Assembly (NCBI RefSeq): GCF_015751905.1
Contig: NZ_JADOUF010000001.1
Coordinates: 744,001 to 808,000, forward strand
Direction of reading: 5' to 3'
Source: Longispora fulva
GTDB taxonomy: Bacteria; Actinomycetota; Actinomycetes; Mycobacteriales; Micromonosporaceae
DNA length: 64,000 bases
Both the position numbers and the translations under genes were made by a program. Below the pieces are notes generated by a model. It had not been told where the DNA came from. It did not search any database and worked only from the letters and a program-made list of their open reading frames with translations. Shown here one piece after another: positions 25,992 through 34,600 of the stretch. Position 1 is the first letter of the stretch. Every line of letters begins with the position of its first letter.

Positions 25992-26459
25992 ATGTCTGAG
26001 ACGATGCGGGCCCCGGAGAAGACGGCCCCGGCGCTGTGGCGGCGCGACCTCGTGGCAGTGACCGCGGTGATCGCGCTCGCCCTGATGTTTCAGGGCAAGG
26101 GTCTGCTCGCCGGGCTGTGGGAACCGCTGCGCTGGGTCGCGGTGCTGCTGTTCTTCATCGGTCTGTGGTTTCTGGCGGTCAGCGCACGCGCTGTGCACCC
26201 TGACAAGCCCATGACGCTATCGTTCGGCTTCTTCACCCTCGCCCTCGCACTGGCCCTGTGCTGGTTGGGCCCGGGGGCGGGCGGCCTGATGCGTGTCAGA
26301 TACGACGGCGAGCACACTGTGTGCGGTTCGATTGGCCGGGTACAGGACGGTTTCTTGCCAGTCACCGAGGAACAAAACCCTGACGACAACGAAACAGGCG
26401 GGCTGAACCGGATCCCCGTCAGCCAGATCAAGGCGATGTGGAACGTCAAAAAGTGCTGA
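25992..26459 (+). CDS. small multi-pass membrane protein
   Basis: A 155-residue protein with three hydrophobic helices (LVAVTAVIALALMF, WVAVLLFFIGLWFLAV, FGFFTLALALALCWLGPG). A hydrophilic C-terminal part of about 60 residues has two cysteines (HTVCGSIGRVQ and the terminal KKC). Three in-frame ATGs lie at 25971, 25977 and 25992; AAGGG sits eight bases before the last, which I prefer. No family recognised. Confidence 0.6.
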   Translation: MSETMRAPEKTAPALWRRDLVAVTAVIALALMFQGKGLLAGLWEPLRWVAVLLFFIGLWFLAVSARAVHPDKPMTLSFGFFTLALALALCWLGPGAGGLMRVRYDGEHTVCGSIGRVQDGFLPVTEEQNPDDNETGGLNRIPVSQIKAMWNVKKC

Positions 26460-26551
26460 ACGACGGCTCGGCGACCGAGCGACGATAGATCCCTCCAGTG
26501 GCGAGGTGGACATCTCCTCGCGCACGGATTCCCGATCAGGCTCGATCCGGT

Positions 26552-26809
26552 CTACAGGCGCTGACCGCTGAGGGACGCGGACAGTTCCCGGGTGGCCTGG
26601 CGGATGAGGAAGTACAGCTCGACGAGCTCGTCCGGCACGGGCTGGGCCTGTTCGGTGGAGTTGGCGACCTTGGCGAGCTGGTTGATGTTCGTCCCGATCC
26701 CGCGCACCTGGCTCTCCAACGAGACGAGTTCGTTCTGCCTGGCCGCGAACTGCTCCCACAGCCGGGCGACCACGGCCGCGAACTGCTCGACGACACCCAC
26801 CTGCTCCAT
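26552..26809 (-). CDS. MobC-like plasmid mobilisation protein
   Basis: An 85-residue helical protein. SQVRGIGTNINQLAKVANST matches the signature stretch of MobC relaxosome proteins (R.IG.N.NQLA..AN), which help a relaxase open the plasmid origin of transfer. It is shorter than typical MobC and lacks the ribbon-helix-helix N-terminus, so it may be truncated. No relaxase lies nearby. The frame is open to 27121, but the upstream part is low-complexity. Confidence 0.5.
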   Translation of the reverse strand: MEQVGVVEQFAAVVARLWEQFAARQNELVSLESQVRGIGTNINQLAKVANSTEQAQPVPDELVELYFLIRQATRELSASLSGQRL

Positions 26810-27260
26810 GCCCCCATCCTGCCGCCAGGCCCCGTCACGGCGGACCGGTGCGGCCAGCCGGGCTACCTGGGGGTTCGACAACCGGTGACTATCTTGCCCG
26901 GATATGATCTGTTGTGGCCGTTGAGGGGTCGACGGTCCTGGGGTCGTCGGCGCACCTGGAACGGTTGAGGGGCTGTCCAGGACGGCGCGGACCCCACCCG
27001 CCGTGGGGTGGGGTGGCGTCGCGCGCTGGCCGTTGTCCGAACGCCACCCCGGCCGCCCCGCTGGTTTCGTCGTCGCGGCTCCCCAGATCGCGCGCACGGC
27101 GGAGACGATCACCGGCCGCACCGCAGCAGTCCCCGCGGCCGGCGATCCTCTCCTGTCGCACTGATGAGCCGGGCCGGCGTGTCCGGGACCGGCGCACCTC
27201 GGGTGCGGGGGAGGCTCGCGGAGACGGGACCGGTACGCGGCCCTGGGCGGGGAAGGTCTG

Positions 27261-27617
27261 ATGATGCCGGCACAGCACGCCGATCTCGGCGCGGTCTACA
27301 CCACTGTCCTGGAGGAGGTCGACGCCGCCGCGTGCGCGTTCGACGACTCCGACTGGGCTCAACTGGCCGGTGCCGCCGACCGCCTCGCCGAGGCCGCCGC
27401 CCAGCTCCGCGACATGGCCGACGTCGCGTACGACCGGGGCGTTGACGGCCGCTCCGCCAAGGAGGTCTACGCCGACCTCGCCGAGCACGAGCTCCTGGGC
27501 GACCTCGCCGAGTTCCTGCACCCGACCCTCGCAACCGCCCACGGCACCGCCGGACACAACCGCCTCGCGGTCCTGCTCGAAGAGATCAGGCCGAAGCTGA
27601 AGCCGGGAACGCCCTGA
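27261..27617 (+). CDS. hypothetical helical protein, 118 residues
   Basis: Starts MMPAQHADLGAVYTTVLEEV with GGAAGG upstream of the ATG. The protein is acidic and helical throughout (DRLAEAAAQLRDMADVAYDR, KEVYADLAEHELLGDLAEFL). No membrane segment or recognised domain. Neighbours are of plasmid type, so it may be an accessory gene of the former mobile element. Confidence 0.6.
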   Translation: MMPAQHADLGAVYTTVLEEVDAAACAFDDSDWAQLAGAADRLAEAAAQLRDMADVAYDRGVDGRSAKEVYADLAEHELLGDLAEFLHPTLATAHGTAGHNRLAVLLEEIRPKLKPGTP

Positions 27618-27861
27618 GCTGGCCAAACGCGGGCTACCAGTTGATAACTCATGTTATTAACTGACCGGCGCTCCAGCCTTTTCCCAAATCCCGGGAATTG
27701 GTCAGCTCCCGGCCCAGCGCGGCCGGCGGCGTCGAGGGCGTGGAGCGCCACCAGGTCGTGGTCGGTGAACGCGCTGGGTGAAGGCGATCTGAATGCGGGT
27801 GCCAATAGCTTTCGGGGCAGGGCGGAACGCTTCCGCCCTAGTCACGGAGGAGGTCCAACGC

Positions 27862-28296
27862 ATGAAGTGGCCAGTTCGTTTGGCGGGAATCGCGCTCGCC
27901 GTCAGTGCCGTCGCCGCAGGCGTATTCGTCACACCGCAGGCCGCCCTGGCGCGCGGTGGCTGCGCTGATGGCGAGGACCCGTCGACGTTTTCCACCCACC
28001 GGACGGTGCGATCGGTTCGGGCCGCCAGCGGCGCCCTGTACGAGTTGCGATACGACGATGTAACTCAATGCGCGTGGGGGCGGATCTCCCAGGGCCACAG
28101 TTTCGACTCGTTCTGGGTGGATCGTGCAGCCTCGCTGACGGAGGCTTACGCCGGCCATTGGGAGCCGCAGTTGGGGTACGGCTTACTCACCCAAGGCGTC
28201 ACCGGCGCCTACACCGGGGCTTACAACGACTCTCCGCAGGTGATGCGTGCCTGTGGGAGCTCCAACGGGCAGATCGTGTGCACGCAATGGTTCTGA
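27862..28296 (+). CDS. secreted DUF2690-type protein
   Basis: A 144-residue exported protein. The ATG at 27862 follows a strong GGAGGAGG. Residues 1-31 form a signal peptide (LAGIALAVSAVAAGVFVTPQ, cut near ALARG). The mature domain has four cysteines (GGCADGEDP, VTQCAWGRI, MRACGSS, IVCTQWF) and the DUF2690 layout: a Cys-x-GxDP start, a strand reporting on sequence LYELRYDD, then a Cys-Ala-Trp-Gly segment. DUF2690 has no known biochemical function. Confidence 0.75.
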   Translation: MKWPVRLAGIALAVSAVAAGVFVTPQAALARGGCADGEDPSTFSTHRTVRSVRAASGALYELRYDDVTQCAWGRISQGHSFDSFWVDRAASLTEAYAGHWEPQLGYGLLTQGVTGAYTGAYNDSPQVMRACGSSNGQIVCTQWF

Positions 28297-28604
28297 CCTC
28301 CGCGCGGTCTGTCTAGGTCGCCGGCGTCTTGGTTTCTTGGTAGATAGCTGGCTTTCCAGGAACCAAGGAACCAGAGCAGGAGGGCGGGCCGCGGCTGGCT
28401 GCCGCGGCCGGTCACCGAGTGGCCTTCCGTTCTGTCTGCCCCACCTGCCGTGGCCGGCTGACGCCGGGTGGCCTCGCTCCGCGACCCAGTCAGCCTGACG
28501 AACATCGAGACGGAGACGGGCTGGCCAGTGGACAACCAACCCGGGTGTGGACAACCACCCCCAGGTCAGCCGTGCGGCCTGCCGGTGGCACCCTCGTCCT
28601 GAAC
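28297..28604. other. gene-free stretch
   Basis: No gene visible. Around 28328-28372 there are imperfectly palindromic TTGGTT/AACCAAGG elements. I cannot assign them. Confidence 0.4.
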
Positions 28605-28642
28605 ACGCCGAGGCCCCGACCTGATGGTCGGGGCCTCGGCGT
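28605..28642 (-). terminator. 17-bp hairpin terminator
   Basis: A perfect 17-bp stem (28605-28621 with 28626-28642) with a four-base loop lies directly after the stop of the minus-strand remnant. No T-run follows. Confidence 0.6.
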
Positions 28643-28648
28643 GCGGGG

Positions 28649-28757
28649 TCAGTACGCGTAGCGGGCGAGGGGGTCGTTGTCGTTCCACATGGTGTTGAGT
28701 CGGGTGACGGTGCGCTGGTAGGCGGCTTCCTCGGTGACGGTGAGGAAGGTCAGGCAA
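28649..28757 (-). pseudogene. C-terminal remnant of an unknown gene
   Basis: A short frame, LTFLTVTEEAAYQRTVTRLN, ending NDNDPLARYAY and a TGA just before the terminator, is clearly coding in character. It has no start. Upstream sequence in this frame is closed by the neighbouring gene, so only about 35 residues of the tail survive. Family not recognised. Confidence 0.5.
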
Positions 28758-28767
28758 GCCACGCGAT

Positions 28768-29784
28768 CTACGCCTCCGACCGCCACTGCCGGATCCACGA
28801 TTCGCCCACGTACCGCAAGGCGGCCGTGAGGCTCACGTCGAGCAGGGCGTCCCCAACGCCCCCGAACCGCTGCAACGCGTCCACGTCCCGCCGGTCAAAG
28901 TCGAACTGCGACGAGGTCGGCACGTTGGCCGGCAGCCGGCTCCGCAACGAGATCCTGCGGTAGATCAACAACTGACACATCAGCATCCGCCAGTACGTAG
29001 GGCGGTCCTGCGGGCGGAAGTTGTACAACGGATTACAGAACAGTCCCAACGACTTGACCCGGCTGTCGCCCGGTGACGCGTACAGCTCCAGGTAGCGGCT
29101 CTCGAATTCCTCCCTGGTGGTCAACCGCCCGGCATCCCGATGGATGCACAGCTCGATGGCCGGATCCAGCCGGCCCCGAGTGAGTCCTTGCCACCAGTAC
29201 GTCGCCGGATCCGCGGCCCGCTTCTGCCGCCAGCCGGGCACCACCGGGTCGTACCGCAGCGCCGGGTCGATCGCGGCGATCACGTAATCGTCGAGGTGCA
29301 CCTGGTAGGCCGCGCGGGCCAGGGTGTAGATCTCCGAGACCCGCTGGTCGTAGCTGAGGTCCACCAGAGTGAGCTTCTCGGTCAGCAGTGTGTGCAGCGC
29401 GAGCGGCTCGAGGAGCGCCCGGGCCAACGAGATCACCTCGGAGGACCTGCTGAGCATCCAGAAAGCGTTGATGTCGCGGGTGGCGCGCAACTCGGGCCAG
29501 CGGCGCCCGTCGGCCAGGTCGATGATTCGTGACGCGGCGAAGTCGCAACTGTCGGCCAGCTTGATGATCAAGGGCTCGGCCTCGTCGTAGATCCGTTTCC
29601 GCGCGGCGTACTCGTACTCCCGGCGGCTCTGCTCCTCCGCCGACTCGCGGGCCAGGCTCACCTTCAGTACCTCGAGCTCCCGGCTCGTGCGGCGGGTCGC
29701 CCGCGACACGTAACCGGCCGAGACTAGGGCGAGCAGCGCGGAGAGCGTGGCAGTGCCTGCGGTCAGAACGTCACGTGCCGACAT
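28768..29784 (-). CDS. membrane-anchored hypothetical protein, 338 residues
   Basis: The ATG at 29784 opens with one transmembrane helix (LTAGTATLSALLALVSAGYV, residues 6-25). A charged coiled coil follows (RRTSRELEVLKVSLARESAE), then a large helical cytoplasmic domain with RLTLVDLS-like text (EKLTLVDLSYDQRVSEIYTL, WRMLMCQLLIYRRISLRSRL). I believe such proteins occur across actinobacteria as an unnamed family. Anchoring plus a coiled coil and a helical domain fits a sensor or effector in a conflict system, but nothing in the sequence proves that. Confidence 0.7.
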   Translation of the reverse strand: MSARDVLTAGTATLSALLALVSAGYVSRATRRTSRELEVLKVSLARESAEEQSRREYEYAARKRIYDEAEPLIIKLADSCDFAASRIIDLADGRRWPELRATRDINAFWMLSRSSEVISLARALLEPLALHTLLTEKLTLVDLSYDQRVSEIYTLARAAYQVHLDDYVIAAIDPALRYDPVVPGWRQKRAADPATYWWQGLTRGRLDPAIELCIHRDAGRLTTREEFESRYLELYASPGDSRVKSLGLFCNPLYNFRPQDRPTYWRMLMCQLLIYRRISLRSRLPANVPTSSQFDFDRRDVDALQRFGGVGDALLDVSLTAALRYVGESWIRQWRSEA

Positions 29785-29994
29785 CCGCTCAGGGTAGTGG
29801 TTCCCGCCGATATTCCCCACCGCCGTCAGTGCACGCTGACCGGCCGGTGCCGAGGTCGCAGAGTAGGCGCCGACAATGGTGAACGGTCCCGGCTGTGAGG
29901 TCGTCCGAAGCCGGTAGATTGATGACAACAGATTGCCCTGAATCTACGATCGACGTGACTCTGGTCGATGCAGTAGGTCAGGAGGCTGGGCGCG

Positions 29995-30606
29995 ATGGTC
30001 GATGAACGACGTCTCTCGGACGCGGTCGCACAGCCGATAATCGCGGCATATCGGGCGGGTGGATTTGCGCTAGCCCTGCTTGTCCTGGGTGCCTTGCTGA
30101 TGCTGAGCGGTGCCACCTTGGCTAGCGGTGTGTTCGGCTATGTCATCGTGATTCTTGGTTTCGTCCTGGTCATCGCGCCGTGCTACTTCTTTTACGTTCG
30201 AGAGATTCGTCCGCTGACCCGCGCCCAGGCCGCAGGGGAGCAAAGCCGTGAGATGCTCGATACGATCCAGGACGTCGCAGTCATGATGACGGAACTGACG
30301 CTCCAGTATCAGGCGCTTGCCTTCAAACATGCGGACAAAGTGGCGTCGGCCATCGAGACCGTTAGACCGATCGTGAGGTCGATCGGATTTCTCAACAAGG
30401 TGGCGGATCACCCGGCTGTCGTGAGTACAGACAACCTTGCCCGGTCCATCGTTCGCGTAACGGGCAACGCACGGGATGTTCTCGATGACGTACACGCGGC
30501 ACTTATCGCTTCCGACCCGACCGAGCTGCGGAAATACCTCGCGAAGTTGCAGTCATTGAAGGCTCGGACGGTCGAGGTTCTAGCCGCCGCCGACTCAGCT
30601 AGATGA
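29995..30606 (+). CDS. two-helix membrane protein whose 3' end is inside an IS element
   Basis: A 203-residue protein started by an ATG with GGAGG upstream. Two transmembrane helices (ALALLVLGALLMLSGATLA and VIVILGFVLVIAPCYFFYV) precede a long helical cytoplasmic part (EIRPLTRAQAAGEQSREMLD). Codon use is less GC-rich than the flanks. The last two codons and the stop are the left end of the IS982-type element (inverted repeat begins at 30600), so the native C-terminus has been lost or changed. Confidence 0.65.
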   Translation: MVDERRLSDAVAQPIIAAYRAGGFALALLVLGALLMLSGATLASGVFGYVIVILGFVLVIAPCYFFYVREIRPLTRAQAAGEQSREMLDTIQDVAVMMTELTLQYQALAFKHADKVASAIETVRPIVRSIGFLNKVADHPAVVSTDNLARSIVRVTGNARDVLDDVHAALIASDPTELRKYLAKLQSLKARTVEVLAAADSAR

Positions 30607-31611
30607 TCGATTCCCGGTCTGAGCTGGGACATCGGCACCCGTAGACGTGGGTGGAGGGTATCCGTTAGTCGGTGTGTGAAGACTGACTTGGATACCCTCC
30701 TGATCGCACTGTATGTCGAGATCGATGACCATGTGGTGCCGGCTCGCCGGAGAGCCGTTCGGCCTGGCGCGTTCGGGCTGAAGCTCTCCGATGCGGAGTT
30801 GGTGTGTCTGGCCGTGGCGCAGGTGCTGCTGGGGTTCTCTTCTCAGCATCACTGGCTGCGGTTTTGTGCGAGCAGGCTCGGGCATCTGTTCGGCGTATCT
30901 GCCGCGGCAGCCCGGCTATCACAAGCGGTTGCGGGCTGCTGCGGCGTTGATCTGCGCCGCGACGCATCGGCTGGCGTCGCAGATCCCGTCGGCCACCGAT
31001 GACATGCGGCTCATCGACGCGTCGCCGTTGCCGTGCGGCATGTCGCGGGAGACGGTGAAACGTTCCGAGCTGGCCGGGTGCGCCAGTTACGGCTATTGCG
31101 CGTCGCATTCGCGCTGGTACTGGGGGTTGAAGCTGTATCTGGTCACCAGCCTCGACGGCATGCCCTACGCGTGGTGTCTGGCCGATCCGAAGCTCGGTGA
31201 GCGCGAGGTTGCCGCCGAACTCCTCGAACACGCCCGTGACCAGCAGTTCCTCGCTGGCGGTGTCGTGTTGATCGGAGACAAGGGCTTCGCTGGGGCCGAC
31301 TTCGCCCGCCAGATGACCGAACTCGGCATCACGTTCGTGCGTCCCGACCGGCGTGACGAGACCGCCGACATGGGAACCTCGCCCCGATCCGTCAACGCAT
31401 CGAATCAATCTTCGACACGTTGAAAGGCCAGCTCAGCCTGGAACGACACGGCGGACGAACACCCGCCGGGATATTCGTCCGCATCGCTCAACGCATCCTG
31501 GCCCTGGCCGCCGCGATCTGGCACAACTGGCTCACCGACGCACCCGTAAAACGCTCACTCATCGCCTACGACCACTAGTAACCCCAGCCCACACCAGGAA
31601 TCGATCATCTA
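30600..31611 (+). mobile_element. IS982-family insertion sequence with 15-bp perfect ends
   Basis: The termini are TAGATGATCGATTCC at 30600-30614 and its exact reverse complement at 31597-31611, about 1.0 kb apart, enclosing a transposase gene of IS982 type. No clear target duplication is visible. The insertion terminates the membrane protein gene on its left. On its right, a primase tail begins at the very next base. Confidence 0.85.
30676..31578 (+). pseudogene. IS982-family transposase, frameshifted
   Basis: Starts with GTG (MKTDLDTLLIALYVEIDDHV) and runs to about 30895 in one frame, ending near RLGHLF. It continues in a second frame (YHKRLRAAAALICAATHRLA, MRLIDASPLPCGMSRETVKR with the first catalytic Asp, LIGDKGFAGADFARQ with the second), then near 31375 shifts again for IESIFDTLKGQLSLERHGGR and the end APVKRSLIAYDH. 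All parts of the family are present, but two frameshifts make it inactive unless they are sequencing errors. Confidence 0.85.
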
Positions 31612-31800
31612 GTGTCGTTTGTGGAGTCCCGAGCGGAGGGCCACCGCGATTCCGAACTGTACTGGGCAGCTTGCCGCGCAGTCGAGAGCGGTGCAGACCC
31701 GAGCGTGTTTGACGACCTGGTGGGCGCGGCCTGCCGAGCTGGCCTGAGCGTTGCGGAGGCGCGCAGGACAGTCGACAGCGCCCGCCGACGAGTGGCCTAA
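31612..31800 (+). pseudogene. 3' tail of a plasmid-type primase/polymerase gene
   Basis: A 62-residue frame begins at the first base after the IS. It reads GHRDSELYWAACRAVESGAD then GLSVAEARRTVDSARRRVA, the helical tail found at the end of primase-polymerase replication proteins of actinobacterial plasmids (ALYWAACRA...GLS..EA..T..SA). The IS insertion or an associated deletion removed the catalytic part. The GTG at its start may be fortuitous. It sits five bases before a RepA-like ATPase gene, its expected partner. Confidence 0.6.
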
Positions 31801-31805
31801 AGGGA

Positions 31806-33113
31806 GTGACAAAACTGAACATCGTTGACGTGAACAGCCTGCCGGAGCCACTCCCGCAGGCTGATATTGATGGTACGCGCCGCCTGCGCCTGACGCCCGC
31901 CTCGGCGATCAGGGTCCGCCCGGTGCACTGGGTATGGCAGGACCGGATGCCGTCCGGTGCGCTGACCCTGATTCCGGGCCGTGAGGGCATCGGCAAGTCG
32001 CTGACCCTGGTGTGGTTGACCGCCCAGCTCACCCGGGGCACGCTGCCGGGCATCCACCTGGGCACGCCGCGCCCAGTGTTCTACGCGGCTACCGAGGATT
32101 CCTGGGGCCACACCATCGCGCCGCGCTTGATCGCGGCCGGGGCCGATCTGGACATGGTGTACCGGGTCGAGGTCGACATCGACGGCGTGGGCAGCATGGC
32201 ACCGCTCGCGCTGCCCCGGGACAACAACGCACTCGCCGCCGAGATCACCCGCCTCGGCGTGGCGATGCTGGCCCTCGACCCGCTGATGTCGGTGCTCGGC
32301 GCGGGCATCGACACCCACCGGGACCGAGAGTTGCGCACCGCGCTGGATCCGTTGACGGCGCTGGCGGACAGGACCAGCTGTGCGGTCGCGGGGCTGGCGC
32401 ACTTCAACAAGGCCAGCAGTGCCGACGCTCTCAACCTCATCACCGGGTCGCGGGCCTTTTCGGCAGTCGCACGCGCTGTGGTGTCGATCGTGCGTGACCC
32501 CGACGACGAGGACGGCGCGTGCGTACTGTCGCAGTCCAAGAACAACCTCGGCCGCCTGGACCTGCCGTCACTGCGCTACGTCGTGGACTCCGCTGAGATC
32601 CCCACCGACGAGGGACCGGCCTACGTCGGTCGGCTGCGGTTCACCGGCGAGTCCGACCGCAGCGTGTCCGACATCCTCGCCGAGCGTGGCGATGCCGACG
32701 AGCGGGCCGAGCGCAACGACGCCGCCGACTGGTTGCGCGAGTTCGTCATCGAGTCCGGCGGACAGGTCGAACGTGATGAGCTGGTCAAGGCCGGCAAGAT
32801 CAACGGGTTCGCGATCCATACGTTGCAGCGCGCCCGCAAGCGCGCCGGGGTGGTCATCGAGAACACTAGAACCAAACCGCGCCGCACGCGGTGGCGCCTC
32901 GACGCGGACACCGAGGATGGCCAGTCGTCGCAGTCGCAACAGTCACGACAGGGTGTCGGGGACTCGGTGACAACCGTCGCCACTGTCGCGACTACGCCGA
33001 ACGCGGGCGCCACCCTGTGCCCGACCTGCGGCGAGACGTTCACCGGCTACATCGGCATCCACCGCGCCAACTGCACTGGCAGGGTAGGCGCGTCAGGATC
33101 ACTGGCCGCGTAG
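31806..33113 (+). CDS. RepA-like AAA ATPase (AAA_25) of plasmid type
   Basis: A 435-residue cytoplasmic ATPase. The Walker A motif is IPGREGIGKSLTLVWLTAQL (about residues 57-76). FYAATEDSWGHTIAPRLIAA is the family's sensor-like strand. VAMLALDPLMSVLGAGIDTH carries the Walker B Asp, followed by GLAHFNK. The C-terminal part has a helix-turn-helix-like segment and a closing zinc-type finger (LCPTCGETFTGYIGIHRANC). Such RecA-fold helicase-like proteins drive replication of plasmids and integrative elements next to primase genes. The GTG at 31806 follows AAAGGGA. Confidence 0.85.
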   Translation: MTKLNIVDVNSLPEPLPQADIDGTRRLRLTPASAIRVRPVHWVWQDRMPSGALTLIPGREGIGKSLTLVWLTAQLTRGTLPGIHLGTPRPVFYAATEDSWGHTIAPRLIAAGADLDMVYRVEVDIDGVGSMAPLALPRDNNALAAEITRLGVAMLALDPLMSVLGAGIDTHRDRELRTALDPLTALADRTSCAVAGLAHFNKASSADALNLITGSRAFSAVARAVVSIVRDPDDEDGACVLSQSKNNLGRLDLPSLRYVVDSAEIPTDEGPAYVGRLRFTGESDRSVSDILAERGDADERAERNDAADWLREFVIESGGQVERDELVKAGKINGFAIHTLQRARKRAGVVIENTRTKPRRTRWRLDADTEDGQSSQSQQSRQGVGDSVTTVATVATTPNAGATLCPTCGETFTGYIGIHRANCTGRVGASGSLAA

Positions 33114-33232
33114 TGCGAGACCGTCCGGAGCGGCCCTCTACGCGCACGCTCAGAGTCGCGTACACCTCTTTGACCAGGGCACGGCCATGGACGCTCCACG
33201 GCCGTGCCCCGTCTTACGGAAGGATGGCAGCC

Positions 33233-33427
33233 ATGACCCACCCGACCACGCCCGCGCCGCTCGGCCCCGAGGATGTGCACGCCGCCGCAGCGACCCTTCG
33301 GAAGATCATCGCTGCCGTGGAGTCCGGTGCACTGGACGCGCACCCGTTGATGCTCGCTCGGCTGACTGGCGCGCTCGATGTGCTCGACGTGCTGGATACA
33401 GGGCGAGCCGATGGGGCTGCTAGGTGA
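33233..33427 (+). CDS. small hypothetical protein, 64 residues
   Basis: Starts MTHPTTPAPLGPEDVHAAAA; GGAAGG lies nine bases before the ATG. A second in-frame ATG lies nine bases upstream. The protein is one or two helices ending DVLDVLDTGRADGAAR. It follows the RepA-like gene and overlaps the end of the opposite-strand zinc-ribbon gene. Probably an accessory gene of the mobile element. Confidence 0.5.
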   Translation: MTHPTTPAPLGPEDVHAAAATLRKIIAAVESGALDAHPLMLARLTGALDVLDVLDTGRADGAAR

Positions 33428-33791
33428 GCTGGCAGGCGGAGCCGCACGCGGGGCACTGGGCGCGCTTCGCGTTGGACGTGACGGGTAACCCGCAGGTCTT
33501 GCACTGTCCGTCTTCCCAGAAGCCCTGATCAGGGCCGAGCCGATTGCCGTAGTAGGCACGGTCCGGCCACGCGACGGCTGACAGATCTGCCGGGTCGTGG
33601 TCTTCCTCGGGGGCGTCCCTTGCCCAGAGGGTTGCCTGAGCGAGTATCAGGGTGGCGCGGTAGCTGCCTTCCGACTCATCGTGAAGTGGCAGGACTTCCC
33701 GCAGCACGTCGACCAGTTCTCGGGCGTCGAGTTGTCGCAGTTGCCCCACGAGCCGTTCGCGTGCCTCGTCGCAGATCATGGCCGACACCAT
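33420..33791 (-). CDS. small protein with C-terminal zinc ribbon
   Basis: About 123 residues. The helical N-terminal half (ARERLVGQLRQLDARELVDV) is followed by a Cys4 zinc ribbon at the end (CKTCGLPVTSN then CPACGSACQLT). Two possible ATGs lie at 33791 and 33779, neither with a strong ribosome site. Its 5' end overlaps the start of the TPR fragment on the other strand. Function unknown; the zinc ribbon suggests nucleic-acid or protein binding. Confidence 0.6.
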   Translation of the reverse strand: MVSAMICDEARERLVGQLRQLDARELVDVLREVLPLHDESEGSYRATLILAQATLWARDAPEEDHDPADLSAVAWPDRAYYGNRLGPDQGFWEDGQCKTCGLPVTSNAKRAQCPACGSACQLT

Positions 33792-33831
33792 AGGGGCGAA
33801 CGACGGCCGTACGCCAGATCGTTTACAGCTA

Positions 33832-34278
33832 ATGGACCTGGAGATCTGCCGGGAACTCGGCGACCGGCACGGCGAAGGCGCGGCCCTGAACAACCTCGGG
33901 ACCGCGCTACGTGAGGTACGCCGTTTCGACGAGGCGATCGACGCCCTCCAACAGGCCGTGGACATCGCCCGGGAGTTCGGCGACCGGCACGGAGAAGGCA
34001 TTACCCTGAACAACCTTGGGCTCGCGCTGCAGGAGGTGCGGCGGTTCGCCGAGGCGATCGAAGCCCACCAACAGGCCGCTGACATCGCCCGCGAGCTCGG
34101 CGACCGGCACGGCGAAGGCCAGGCTCTGGGCAATCTCGGGATCGCGTTGCAAGAGGTGCGCCGGTTTGACGAGGCGATCGGGTGCCTGGAGGAGGCATTA
34201 CGGGCGTTCATCGAGACCGGGGACGATCACAACGTCGGAATCCTGCGCGACTGGCTCGACCGGCTCGGCGATTCGTAG
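33832..34278 (+). pseudogene. TPR-repeat tail of a larger regulator
   Basis: Three and a half tetratricopeptide repeats of 40 residues are stacked. Each has an ELGDRHGEG, NNLG.AL..VRRF.EAI.A and QQA.DIAREFGDRH block, the type found at the C-terminus of NB-ARC/TPR regulators. The last (DEAIGCLEEALRAFIETGDD) closes the fold normally before a stop. The N-terminal ATPase part is missing. The frame upstream runs into the opposite-strand gene, so this is probably a 3' remnant, though an isolated small TPR protein cannot be excluded. Confidence 0.6.
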
Positions 34279-34600
34279 GACGGGCACTCGGCGCTTTGAG
34301 TGGGCAGCTTCAGGTAACACCCAATATCTGAAGCTGGCTCCCGGAGTGACTTCAGATATCACGTTCCAGGCGGGTTTCGATCCCACCGGAATCACTTCAG
34401 ATATCACGGCCGCTGTTCCGCAGCCCCGACGGCACGGCCCTGGCCATTGTCATGCTGCGAACCCGGTCGAGAGCACCTGCCACCTCCGACTCGAATACGA
34501 ATCCCCTCATGGAGCAGCACCATCACATCTCCAAGTGGCCACCGTGACAAGAGAGCTGTCGCCGGGCATCGGTGCTTCTGTACCGCTCGCGGTGCGAGTA
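34279..34600. other. gene-free stretch with repeats
   Basis: No gene. It lies between two convergent genes and is distinctive only for the CTTCAGATAT repeats listed separately. Confidence 0.5.
34324..34408. repeat. three copies of a 10-bp element, one inverted
   Basis: ATATCTGAAG at 34324-34333 is inverted relative to CTTCAGATAT at 34350-34359 and 34395-34404. The two direct copies share ACTTCAGATATCACG over 15 bases (34349-34363 and 34394-34408). The inverted pair could form a hairpin between the convergent TPR genes. It could equally be a protein-binding or recombination site. Confidence 0.6.

Noticed and set aside
28328-28372. TTGGTT/AACCAAGG palindrome-like block
   Set aside because: Imperfect and with no gene or function attached; mentioned only in the stretch note.
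33778-33831. Earlier start for the TPR fragment
   Set aside because: These codons lie over the opposite-strand zinc-ribbon gene and do not resemble a TPR helix.
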